A stretch of DNA of 64,000 nucleotides, taken from contig NC_054536.1 of NCBI RefSeq assembly GCF_017654505.1, forward strand, positions 10,284,794 through 10,348,793. The letters are read 5' to 3'. The notes below the pieces were generated by a model. It ran no database searches. It was not told where the DNA came from and was given only the letters and a program-made list of their open reading frames with translations. This DNA is from Polyodon spathula (lineage: Eukaryota; Chordata; Actinopteri; Acipenseriformes; Polyodontidae). Positions 10,639-21,616 of this stretch are shown here, in pieces. The position numbers and the translations under genes were made by a program. Position 1 is the first letter of the stretch; the number at the start of each line of letters is the position of its first letter.

Positions 10639-12021
10639 TCACTTGCGTTTTAAAGGGCAGATTGTATTAGCGTGAGCGTCTCCGCAATTGCTGCACATGT
10701 GGATAAGATTGCATTGCCTATTCGAACAGAAGACAGTATTGAAATTACTGCAGATTTGTCTTCCTCCTGAAAATCTAATACTGCGCCTGTATTTGTCTTT
10801 CCTTGTGGATTGATCGAGGGGAGCTGAAGATTGTATAGGATTAGGTGCTGAAGATCTGTATGAATTAGCGGCGAAACCGGGTGCTTTAGAAGTTGATGCA
10901 ATTGCAGCTTTAGGGCAGAGGGATGTTGAGTGAGCTGTTGAAGCGCAGACCCCGCATGCGTTAGCTCTTAAAAACACCAAAAATTCTGTTAAACAGATCT
11001 GGGTCAGGTTGTGCCCAATTGATGATGTAATTATCTGCTGCCAATATCGCTGCTGCTTTTGCAGAGAATGCTTTATGATACTCAAAAAACATAGTCCCTC
11101 CATATCTGACAGACAGCTCCACGAAGTAGTATTCATATGAGTCCAATTCAGCTCTGCGGTTAGGATATAACGAGCATAACACATCTCTGAATATGGAGAA
11201 GGCAAGGACAAATTCCCCTAATGTAAGATTTTTAAACAGTCTGGGATCTCTGGATTTTAGAGTTACTGCCAAATCTCGTCAATCCACTACTCTATGGTCC
11301 AAGAATTCCGAAGTCGTCGTTAATAGTTAAACAAGATTAATGTCCTTACCTTCGAGAATGTTACGTCTGATTTGTGGAGATATAGTGTGACGTCTAATAA
11401 TAGTTGGAGAGGAGGATCCGTATGTACAGGCGGTAGCGAGGTTTTTTATATTGGAGGATCTGCTTCGCTGGCTGAAATTAGGGCTGGACCGGAAGAAGCT
11501 GTAGGCGGCACTGCAGTATTTGATGCTAGAATTAATGGCAGGGCTGTAGATTGTTTTCCCTGTTGCATATTAGATACCCTTTTATCTAGATCCAACAGTT
11601 GAGAACTGACCGAAGATAGAGTATCGGCAAAAGGCTGCATAAATGATTTTATCTCGTTAAATATTTGCGAATGTTGGATTTCAATGGCTGGCTGCTGGTT
11701 AGCGGTGCTAGTTGTAGGGGTGATTTGATCCGGAATAGACTGCCTGCTGCCTGTTTTAGGACGCTGAATGGCTGGACGCTGCTGATTATGTTTTTTCGGA
11801 GGAAAGACTGGTTCTGCTGAGACTAAATTGCAATAGAGAATAAAAAGAGACTCTCTATCACTCCCTGCTGGAATCACGTTACCGTTTTTAAGGAGGGTTT
11901 TTATCAATTTATTGATGGGCCAGTCCTTCCAAAACAATCGATCCAGAGGGGCGTCCTGAGGCCGAAGTCGCTTGGATCGGCGCAGATTCGATGTTTGAGT
12001 GGCAGGAACGGTAGGCAACAT
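10639..12021 (-). pseudogene. DIRS gag-like region (interrupted)
   Basis: Open from a start at 12021 to 11446, then broken and resumed in other frames at 11272-10961 and about 10990-10639. The first part has a basic Arg/Lys N-terminus and a Gln/Pro/Thr-rich middle. The last part has paired Cys residues (CGVC, CSNCGDAHANTICP) like the Cys/His knuckles at the end of DIRS/Ngaro gag proteins. Gag would package the element RNA. At least two frame breaks are visible. Confidence 0.65.
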
Positions 12022-12854
12022 TTGAACTGGAACCTGGACGAGAGCCTGATTGGAAGCCTGATCAGATGTAACTGAAATACCAGAAGGGGAGAAAGAACGG
12101 AGACTGGATGGACCCTGGATTGAAGCTGGACGAGAATGATCTGGTAATGGCGGAAAATCCTGGGAATCCTCTGAATCCTATGACAACTGCTGTAAGTACT
12201 CCATTATTGAGGTATATGAAAGTTGATAGGTCTTGAAATCGCTTAGGTTTATGCCAAACGAAAAAACACAAGACAGCTAGGTAGAGGTGACTAATGTTTA
12301 AATAAAGTAGATTTAATTGATGACAGGAGATGATAGGTTGTTGGTGCCTAGCTCCGCCCCTTGAACCCCACCTATAGGTTAACATTACATGTGCCACCTA
12401 CAGTTTGCATATATCTGAAAATGAGGATAATTATCTATTCAGGTATACCAGGCAAAACCAGCAGACAAAATTAAAATAACAGTGTGTGACCTACGCAACT
12501 GTACATTAATCTAGAAAAAAAGTGCAATCATGAAGCCATGCTTTGTGACACAATTCATCAAAAATAAAGCTATGAATGTTTTATCAGTCGCTTTGATTGC
12601 ATTGTAATCACTTGTATTTTAAAGGATTGTAAATCTTTGACCCATCTTCTACATTAACGCTACATCGGTTGACAGATTAGATCTGAGGCCAAAATCTAAA
12701 ATCAGAACTTTTATAGCTTAACATTCCTCGGAATAAATAATGTCACTAGTCCTTGTGGTCTCAGCTGTGTTAACTGGATTTTGCAGTACCATTTAAAAAC
12801 ATTACACACATTTGCCCACCCATGTAATTTGTGCATTGTAAAGTAACAATAATA

Positions 12855-12855
<1 letters not shown>

Positions 12856-12903
<48 letters not shown>
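12856..12903. repeat. (CA)n microsatellite
   Basis: About 24 CA units in intron 10, between the DIRS right end and the CR1 fragment. Confidence 0.95.
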
Positions 12904-12907
<4 letters not shown>

Positions 12908-13388
12908 AACAACCCCTTAGTATATAGCAATATCAAAGCTGTTAATTGTGGTGAAGCTCATTAGCAGTGAATACTGCAACACTCAAATGTCACCATAATC
13001 ATGCTTACAGTATATACTATTATATTTTATATACAAAAAAAGACATGCATACCAGAAAATGGTACACAGCTACAGAACTTAACTATAAAAATTGCATTAC
13101 CACATCAATAGGCATTCACTGATATTAAAAATTCTACATCCATTAGCTCCTGTGGTTTCTGAGCACTGCAACATGAGCAATCCCAGCTGATCTAGATGCT
13201 GTCTTTGTTTCTCTTGGGGGAGAAATGTTCTAAAACTAGAGTTAGTGTACAGTGTTCAGTATAAGGCATTAGAGTTTTCAACCAAAAATACAAATTATAT
13301 TTTAGTAAATTTCTGTAAAACTCCAACTCGGGGAGAGCCGATGATAGCCCTTTTCTCTACCTAATTTGTTGACATTACATTTAATTTG

Positions 13389-13515
13389 CTATGTCTCTGC
13401 CCAGTAGTATATGCGGTCTAAATCTTTTTGGATTTCCTGGGTGGCTAAAAGCGTGTCAGAATCTCCCCTAAGCTTTGTGTCGCCTGCACATTTAACAAGC
13501 TTGCTAAATACACTA
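13389..13515 (-). pseudogene. CR1-type reverse transcriptase fragment
   Basis: About 40 codons on the minus strand read VFSKLVKCAGDTKLRGDSDT and QEIQKDLDRIYYWAE, the segment around the catalytic Asp-Asp. The first Asp of the motif is changed (CAGD where FADD is expected). The fragment stops exactly where the palindromic repeat begins at about 13516, so one insertion cut the other or formed its edge. Confidence 0.75.
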
Positions 13516-13886
13516 TGTAACACAATTTTTGTTCCTGGGTAGTAAGTGTTATTTCCTAATTGCGTATGCCTCAAAAGTATAGAAAATGGCTATTATTCCC
13601 CACAAACTTTGCTTTTATGACCAGGACAGGTAAATTTCAAAATATCACTATTTCCAATGAGAAAACGGGCGAATTTGTGTCTTTTTGTTCACATAAAGTC
13701 AGAAAAAAACAACATATGAATCAAAATTAACACATATTCATACTAAAGTAATACAAAAATGACTACAAAAGATTTAGAAGTGAGTAGTTTTTCGAGATTT
13801 ACGATTATACTGTAAATTTACAGTATAACCATAAATCTCGAAAAACTACTCACTTCTAAATCTTTTGTAGTTTAAAATTTGTTACA
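13516..13886. repeat. Palindrome-bearing repeat element, possible MITE
   Basis: About 371 bp with short inverted ends (tgtaacacaattttt at 13516 and its counterpart aaatttgttaca ending at 13886). Its right third is a 110-bp near-perfect palindrome (listed separately). There is no coding capacity. The family was not recognised; inverted ends suggest a non-autonomous DNA element. Confidence 0.45.
13762..13871. repeat. 110-bp near-perfect palindrome with no spacer
   Basis: Arms 13762-13816 and 13817-13871 are each 55 bp and complementary at 53 positions, with the centre at gtaaa|tttac. The two mismatches lie near 13803 and 13805 and their partners. The sequence can form a cruciform, and its RNA a long hairpin. 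Confidence 0.93.
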
Positions 13887-13975
13887 CGGTGTTATCCCCC
13901 CTCGTGACCTATGACGAGGCTGTAGATAAGAAACATCAGTATTTTCACTAAATACTAACACTAAGAGAATGTGAA

Positions 13976-14425
13976 AGAATAAGTAGCAGGTTTAAGAAAA
14001 ATATAGCATTACACGTCCCCACGTATTGCTACAACTGTTTAAATAACATACCTGTAATTTTTATTTTCATTATTAACATCCTGACAACTTTTTACACTTA
14101 CAACTTTAAAGTCTGTTTCAAAATGTCTGCTCTAGTGCACTGAGGTTTGAGATCACAGGAAGGGCAAAAAAAACCAAACAAAAGCAAAACAAGTGCTCTG
14201 GCTTTTGTGTTCCGTAGCACATCATGGATCGTTATTGCTGTGTTACCTGTTTGACAGTGCGGGCAGTGCACTACAGCGGCTATTTTAAAAAGAGCTTTGA
14301 AATAGACTTTAGTGTAAAAGGATGTTAACAATGAAAAGAAAAATTACAAGTGCATTATTTAAACAGTTGTAGCAACATGTAGGGACGTGTAACACTGTAT
14401 TTTTCTGAACTCTCCTACTTGCTCT
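13976..14425. mobile_element. Kolobok-like MITE with long terminal inverted repeats
   Basis: 450-bp element whose ends match as inverted repeats over roughly 150 bp with scattered mismatches (left agaataagtagcagg, right end reverse complement agagcaagtaggaga; both continue through tacacgtccc and tgctacaactgtttaaata). The right flank is TTAA and the left flank TGAA, consistent with the TTAA target of Kolobok or piggyBac elements. It has no transposase. A partial relative lies at 39193-39345. Confidence 0.72.
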
Positions 14426-14570
14426 TTAAATCATGTTTTATACACAGCTCTCTGAATTTAGATAGATACAACTAATTCAGTCTCCTTTGTTGTTGATTTA
14501 AAATATTTAAATTAAGTACCGTACATTGACAAAAGTTATACGTTATTTAATAAAATTCCGATGAGTTTAC

Positions 14571-14680
14571 CAATTTTCCCAATGGCCTTTTCACGAGTGC
14601 CCCAATATCTCGTAAAATGTTGCTTTGGCCAGATTTGATGTATCCTGCAAAGGGACTGACTTCACCCTCCTTCACCAGCA
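14571..14680 (-). CDS. cnbd1: cnbd1 coding exon 10
   Basis: 110-bp exon with acceptor tttcctgcag and donor gtaaac. Read in the phase set by exon 9 it gives VLVKEGEVSPFAGYIKSGQS, matching human VIVESGNIISFVGYINSGCC. It supplies the Gly-containing turn and strands of the second cNMP-binding-like fold. It ends in phase 0. The intron downstream (2078-14570) carries the DIRS/CR1 nest. Confidence 0.88.
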
Positions 14681-14845
14681 CTGCAGGAAAAGAGGAAATA
14701 ATGAGCAGCTGTTATAAAAAGCCTGCTGACTGAATTAAACATTGACGGGACACATGACCTTTTGATTGTTTTACAAGTCGCAGATTTGAACAGTAATCTG
14801 CCATATATGGTTTCACCTTTTGGTAAAATGTACAATTACATCTCT

Positions 14846-14886
14846 TAATTAGCCATTCGTCTGTATAGTACATGAATGGCTAATTA
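14846..14886. repeat. Short hairpin near exon 10
   Basis: Perfect 13-bp arms taattagccattc (14846-14858) and gaatggctaatta (14874-14886) with a 15-base loop, about 165 bp upstream of exon 10. Confidence 0.9.
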
Positions 14887-17800
14887 CAATTACTGTACTT
14901 TGACTATCATAGGTATTTTCTTCCAAGGATAACCAGACAGGAGTTTCATTTAAAAGAACATGCACATGGTACGCAGTTACAGTACATATACTCCTGGAAC
15001 TCGCCATCTTGAATCTACCCAAACTCTCCCAGCCCCTCCCTGACTCACACGTCCTTTGACCTCCACTGAATCTCGGTCATACAACAGGATCACAACATAA
15101 CATGCCATGCTCTACAAGTCAGTCATCCCAAACTCACAATCCGTACTCTCTTGTTTTACTATCTTTCATTGATAATACTTTGTTTTAGCTCAGTCTGTAT
15201 CTATCATGTCAGTCTCAATTATCTTCCAATCCTACGCTCCTGATAATAATGTGGGAGGCATGGCAACAACATTGTCTCTGGAGGTACCGGAGTCGTTGTT
15301 TTCCAACGACTGTTATGAAATAATCCACAAATGTGAATTATGCAAACAGACTAATTGGAAGCTGCAGACCATGATATCACGCATACTGTATATAAAACAT
15401 ATACTATTGGATACACATTTCATTACAAATAAGTCTGCTATATTTTGTGATCCTTATTCTAAACATTGCTTATAGCCATTAATATTTAGGATTTAATTAA
15501 AATATTACGAAATCCTGCATATGAAATCTCATTTGACAATGTTCAGGCTGTAATCCCAGAAACTTTTAGTTTTCAAAATATGATATCTGTGACCCTTTTA
15601 AATGAAAATAGCTATTGCATGTTCTGTTTGTTTGGGGGGGCGGGTGTTTCAACTTTGTTCTTTTGTATAAAACACTGTTTAGCTTCACACTACTTGCAAA
15701 TATTTGTACAGTATTTCTCTTTTCCCCTTTTACAAGATGACTTTAGTAGATTTTAGACCAGCAGTTCCAAAACTACATTAATGCCAGCACAGTTAACAGC
15801 TTCAGAAACAGTTACACAGCTGCCTTTGAGGCTTGTTGCAGGGCTCAGGCAAAGTTCTTATTCTTGTTATTTAAAGTAATTGCAGTAAACATTTAAAAAA
15901 ACAAAACATTTCCAGGTTATTCCCCAATGGCGCTGCTGTGTAAACCAAACAGCAACAGTAAATTTCAATTTTACATTACTGGCAAAGTTCCTGTTTCTTT
16001 TCCAGAACAAACATATTCTTATGTTTAGTGTACTGTGTAGTGAAATCATCTGTCCCCAAGACAGGGCAGACACTTGCATAATGTGGATGTCATGAACTCG
16101 GGGATCCCCTATCAAATAAAAAAGGGACTTTTATAAGGGCTAGTTTGTCATGTTTTTTTTGTTTTTTATAATGTTTTACCAAACCTCTCCCTCTCCTCAG
16201 ACAAGCCACAATATTATCGGAGCAGAAAAGTTAATGTCAACAAATACTTATTCAGCAAACAAACAGGGCTGTTTTCTTCATACATGCAGCTATTGCTGTG
16301 ATGTTCATTCTTGTTCCATATGCCTGCTTTTCTCAAAATGTCAACAGTCCGTTCTTATTGATTCTACCCTGATAAACTGGAACTTATCCACTCACTCACA
16401 TACTCACTCACACATGCTCAATTCTTCCAGATCAACAAACAAATTCAAAATGGCAAGGGGCCTTTCAATTTTGTCGTTTGTATTATTCCTCAAGGAAGGA
16501 CATTCATATCTCGTCTCCTTGCGCTGTATACTACAATCAAAACACTACTTGTCTCGAATTTCTTGGAATCGAACTGGGTTCAGTTAAAATGGAAGCACCC
16601 CCAGGAACTATGTTGCATTTTATACATTCAAAATTTCTGCTTCTAGCCTGCCCAGTTTTCCCTTCATTATGCTAGAATTGATGACGCCATTGTTTCATTA
16701 CAATAGCAGGGGCTTCTAAGGTTGAAAACACAGATGCTTTAAAGTCATGCCCACTCACCCTCCCCAGTGGCATTTTCTAGGGCTCAATGGAAAAAAATAT
16801 AGTCTATTTTGCAGTACGCCTTACACAGGAATGTAGGAGCAGCCCTCGTGTTTTCAATTCCAGCCAGAAACCCTCTCCGGTTTCATGCCCAGTGTTCTAG
16901 GACCTCATAATGTACTGAATCAAAAACCTATTTCAGACACACATTTGTGATTCAGCATCCAACCAAATGGCTTATTAGGGTCTCCAAAGCACCCGAGCAT
17001 CCCATAATATGGGGTGGCAATTGTTATTAGATTCTCTACTCAATCATGCTTTCAGTCATGTTGCCTACCAAAAATGTATTACTTTTGCTTTACTCAGTGC
17101 AATTCGTGTCTCTCTGCAATATGCCGTTACTTATCCGTTTTACAATATTACTTTGTTTAATCGCTGTTAATCTCCTCTCCCTTTAACTTCACTACCTCAG
17201 ATACAAATGCTGATGCGAGGTCCAAAGAATGATCCCCACTACTTGTTAATTTAAAGATCATTAAGAGAGTTTTTTATTTTGGAGCCGGGAAGAAGGACAA
17301 CTCTTGACCATGGATTCCCTGAGGTTTCCTCCTGTCACCTTGTGGGGGTGGGGGGTTCCTTAGTGCAGGATGATTTAATTCTGCAAGGTAGTGGAGGTGG
17401 CCTTGTCCTTTTTGGGAGGAGGTGGCCCCAAGTGCCACTTGTCCAGCCTGCTGGCAGTAGTTATTCATTTAATTCATATACTTTATTCATCATAGTTTTG
17501 CCAGCATAGGGGAGGCTAATAAATTTACAGGAATGTTTATTTGTCAGTTCAATAAATTGTTCATTTTCATTCTATTGGTGGATGTCTTCTTACTAAACAT
17601 ACCATAAAACACGCAGCTAAAATTATAGTTAAATCACCATTTTGTTTGACTATTCATTCCACATAATATCATAACTATTTCTTTGTGTGACAAACCTGAG
17701 GTCAGGTTTTGGAGGTGAGCTGATTTATGAGGCCTTTAGCGGCAACAGCAACACTGCAACACTGACGGTAGTTTTAAAACCCCATTTCTGGGTGCACCAC

Positions 17801-18068
17801 AGAACACTAATATAGGCGTGTTTCAGTCCTCTGACAACAGCATAGCTTCTTACTTCTATCTGTTTACCAAACTAAGCCCACTAAGAAGACAAATCACAAG
17901 TGTTATTGTTAGCTGTAATTGTGCTTACTGAAAAAGAATTGTGTCTAAAATGTGTACGAAAAATCATAACTAACAGAGCCACACTTTTACTGTGCTTGTT
18001 TTAGAGCTGCAAGACAATCTGAAGCAGTTGAAACATAACTGTAATATCTATTTCCACAAAGAAAAAAG
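14887..18068. other. Intron 9, mostly unrecognised
   Basis: Apart from the DIRS scrap at 16450-16600 and a GT-rich stretch at 17280-17470 that resembles the DIRS tail near 34950, I see no gene or element. Confidence 0.4.
16450..16600 (+). pseudogene. Scrambled DIRS reverse transcriptase fragment
   Basis: 16458-16523 encodes GPFNFVVCIIPQGRTFISRL and 16550-16597 encodes CLEFLGIELGSVKMEA. Both match the DIRS reverse transcriptase thumb at 9743-10096, but in that element LEFLGI comes first and NFAIRIIPQGR about 35 residues later. Here the order is reversed within 140 bp, which implies a rearrangement or two adjacent fragments. Confidence 0.6.
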
Positions 18069-18079
18069 GTGTGTGTGTG

Positions 18080-18163
<84 letters not shown>

Positions 18164-18164
18164 T
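18069..18164. repeat. Compound (GT)n-(AT)n-(AC)n microsatellite, self-complementary
   Basis: GT repeats (18069-18084), then about 70 bp of AT, then AC repeats. The whole tract equals its own reverse complement except for small length differences, so it can extrude as a cruciform. Confidence 0.95.
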
Positions 18165-18573
18165 ACATTTGTCAAATTTTATACAAATTTTACGCTGTTC
18201 TGCATTTCTCTTATCTCATCTCTGATATGACCCATTCTTACACACAGTAAACATTTACTTTCCTGTGAGTCTCTTCTGTTTGCTGTAAATAGAATGAGTA
18301 TTGTGCTTTTTTTTTTTGACATCATCCACTAAAAGCCTTTTATTGATTTTTAGTATAATACGTGAGTACAGTTTCCAGTAATATATAAACTACGACCTGG
18401 CTCTGTATTGAACAAGAGGTACTGTAAATCGTAATCTACATCTACAGTAAATATATCCTATGAAAAATATCTTAAATTTTTCAATTTTTATTTATTTTAC
18501 TTTAAAATATTAAATACAGCAAATAATTAACCGCCATCAGGCTCTAAACCACATTCCCGGTTTTCGAAGCATA

Positions 18574-18580
<7 letters not shown>

Positions 18581-18647
<67 letters not shown>
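18581..18647. repeat. (AT)n microsatellite
   Basis: Uninterrupted AT dinucleotides, about 33 units, 0.4 kb from the compound array at 18069. Confidence 0.95.
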
Positions 18648-18649
<2 letters not shown>

Positions 18650-19066
18650 GATTGATTGATTAATGATAAAATGACTTTTATTTTGAGATATAAAACTCCT
18701 GTATTTTATATGTCTTACGGGCCTACAAATTATGAAAACAACAAACTGGCAGCATGCATCATCCCTACCAAGGGACTTATGTACTGAAACACTATATATT
18801 CAGATGCAATCTGTTGTGAGACATTTGTTAGATAGCTCAGTGTCTGGGCATGCTGCAGTGCAGTGCATATGCTGCTCTAATGTCGACGACGACTGGGAAC
18901 TGATTTTAAATCCATCATAGACTCTGGAAATTTAGACTACAGAGCAAAAAATCACTTGCTCTGACAGCTGTATCATTTCCTTCAGTAGTTAGAGCTAATC
19001 TGATGGAGTAAAAACCACACAGCAAGTTGGAATTGTATACTCATACGCATACAGTAGTCCAAGTCA

Positions 19067-19071
19067 TAATA

Positions 19072-19121
<50 letters not shown>
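19067..19121. repeat. (AAT)n microsatellite
   Basis: About 18 AAT units. Similar AAT/ATT arrays occur at 31801-31858, 36376-36429, 45418-45441, 55484-55535 and 58232-58308. Confidence 0.95.
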
Positions 19122-19253
19122 TTTTACCTGCTTTACAGTGATTTTTCCCTCCCCAAAACAAAGATCATGAGAATTAAAAGTCATGAGATTTTAAAGACCA
19201 CTTTACACCTAAGTCTTTGAAAGCTGATGTCAGGAAGCTACCAGACTCTAGTG

Positions 19254-20613
19254 CAGCAGTTTTCAACCTTTTCATCTCAAGTATCAGTGTTTCCAGCAGG
19301 GACCACCAGGTGTACCAGTAACTATGTGCAATCTTAAACTGCTGTTGTAAAAGCGAGACCTACCCCATTACAACCAGGTTAGTTGTTGCCTCATTTGTTT
19401 GTTGCCTCTTTCTACTGAATGGTTAATCTGTGCAGCTGATGACTGCAATGAACTCAGCATGTTTATATTTTTTTTATATTTTGCAAGTGTTATGTATGGA
19501 ATTGGTGACTGCCCCTTTAATTGTGTACAGTTGTATTAAGAGAAATAACATGCTGCAGCTTCTATTCTCAGTGTTAGTGAAACCCTGATCTGACAGCATG
19601 CAAGACAGCTCTTATGATATACATACTGTTTATTCTTCTTTATTCTTTACAATATTAAATACTCCACAGAAAGTACATTGTCATATATTTTCATTAGCAC
19701 AATCTGAAAGCTAAATTTAGTAAATACTGTTTTTTTGTTTTTTGTTTACTGCAATCAAATAAGTTGCAGTACACCAATACACAGTACACTTCTTAATTAC
19801 AGTCCCAAGTATTTCTGTGTGTTCTGCTCTCACATTTTTTAAATGGACAGTTTGAGAAATAAACTTTGTTTTCCCTGCAACAGCTGATCCGGCTTGATTT
19901 TCCTTGATAACGTCCCATTCAATCAACAGATTCTAATCAGATTGGGTGCTGCTTTAGTACCAAACTCACGCTACATACTGTTTTACACGATGGTAGCTGT
20001 GCTCTTAAATCACTGTGCCTGCTTCTTTGGCTGAAGAGGCATTATCAGCTCATCATCTAACTATGGAATATTGTGCAATTAAATCATATTTAAACTCCTG
20101 ACAGTAAATAATGTCACTAAATCAATTATATCTGGGATGCAAGACGCCACAGACGAACAAAATCCAATCATGTTGACTTTCTGCTGCTGTTGATATACCT
20201 CTCTCTGCACTTACAAGCATTTTTATTCCATCAAATTGTTACCTTCCTTCACGCACTTCAGTTTATTGAAACATGTGATATGCATTTTCTTTTTTTTTTT
20301 ATACAGACCGACGTCATGTCACATTGTGAATATTGACACTTGCTTTTAAAGGGACATGCAGCATTTGTTTTCCTAACCCCTGACAAACAGCTGTCAAAAT
20401 GTTTTGTAACCATTTTAGTCGCAGTCTGGAGCCCTGCATTGGTACAAACAGATGGTACAAACCATCAGTGATACAAACAGGTGGATACATTTAGATGGTC
20501 GACTGAGGAAGCATTGTGTTTTGACGAATCATATCATCATAGAGAACTGTCGGTATGTACCAGTGGCAAGCCTGTCAAGGTACAGTATGTGTACCACAGG
20601 TTGAAAACCACTG
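19254..20613. mobile_element. Non-autonomous hAT element, 1.36 kb
   Basis: Terminal inverted repeats cagcagttttcaacct (left) and aggttgaaaaccactg (right, at 20598-20613) bracket a non-coding 1.36-kb body. The flanking octamers ctctagtg (19246-19253) and ctctagag (20614-20621) agree at 7 of 8 positions, the 8-bp target duplication of hAT elements. No transposase reading frame was seen inside. Confidence 0.75.
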
Positions 20614-21455
20614 CTCTAGAGGACAAAGGGCAGCCATGAATGTATCCACTTACCATGTGCCTGGTTTTTAAATGGCAGCTGTAGCATATAAAGGAGAAAC
20701 AGTCCATGACAATACATTCCATGACAATGCATGGAATGTCTCGCATAAAATGCTTTTTTGGGTTTCCGTTCGCTCCGTTTATTTTACTCGTGTAAACCGG
20801 GCTTTCAAATTAATGGGAAAGGTGGGGGTTGATATGTAAATTAGCTATGCGTAAAGTATCCGTGCTGTTTTTGAAGATTACTAGTGAAATTTTGTGAAAA
20901 TGCGGTTTCCATGCACAGAGAACTGGTACACAAGTGAATCTAAGCTGCTGTAATAAAGCAAAATACCTTGTGACTGATTGGTTAATAATGTGTTTTACTG
21001 CTCTTGCCCAAATAGTTTTTTTCAAATGTAATTTGTATTGAATACTCTTATGACTCATTAATTACAAATAAACTCAGAGGTATAAAATGAAACTGGCCAA
21101 CAGGTATCACAGATCACCATGGCTGAAAACCGGCAGAGACGTTATATATAAAGTTCCCTTTCATTCAGGCAATACAGCATATAGGGGATCAGGTAATGCT
21201 GCGTATACTACCCTGGCTTAGAAACCCTACCCGTCCGGACGGCTGACAGCTGCTGAGGAAGCATTCAACACCACGCCTGGGCAAATACGGGTAGTGGGCA
21301 CTTGAAAGAGAGGTGGCAGATACTAATGAAAAAGACTGAAGTGCAGCATTCCCAAAATTGCCACTGCCTGCTGTATCCTGCACAAACTCTTGTCAACAAC
21401 AAAATGAGGTGTTCGGGAATCAGTGGCTGCCTGTGAGACAGACGGGGAAGGTTAC

Positions 21456-21608
21456 CAGTGTTGCCAAGTCTAAAAGAGGCACTGCCTTTCAAAACAAGCC
21501 CAAAACAAGCGAACCCATGTTACAGCGTGGGTGTTTATGCAAGTTCCAACCAGCGACTCTCAAAAACAAGCTCAATTCCACTTATTATAAGCAGACTTGG
21601 CAACTGTG
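21456..21608. mobile_element. 153-bp hAT-type MITE with exact 8-bp target duplication
   Basis: Short element with inverted ends (cagtgttgccaagtct and agacttggcaactgtg). The octamer aaggttac flanks it exactly at 21448-21455 and 21609-21616. There is no coding capacity. The perfect duplication makes both boundaries certain to the base. Confidence 0.85.
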
Positions 21609-21616
21609 AAGGTTAC

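Larger units (their letters stand above)
4866..12359 (-). mobile_element. DIRS-type tyrosine-recombinase retrotransposon, broken, with nested CR1
   Basis: The element runs on the minus strand in the order gag-like, reverse transcriptase, RNase H, tyrosine recombinase. Short inverted termini bracket it: gggcggagcta at 4866-4876 and its reverse complement at 12349-12359. Inverted ends plus a tyrosine recombinase in place of an integrase point to DIRS rather than Gypsy or Copia. Without the 2.4-kb CR1 insertion it would be about 5.1 kb, a normal DIRS length. Frames are broken by several stops and shifts, and the catalytic part of the reverse transcriptase is missing, so it is dead. Confidence 0.85.
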
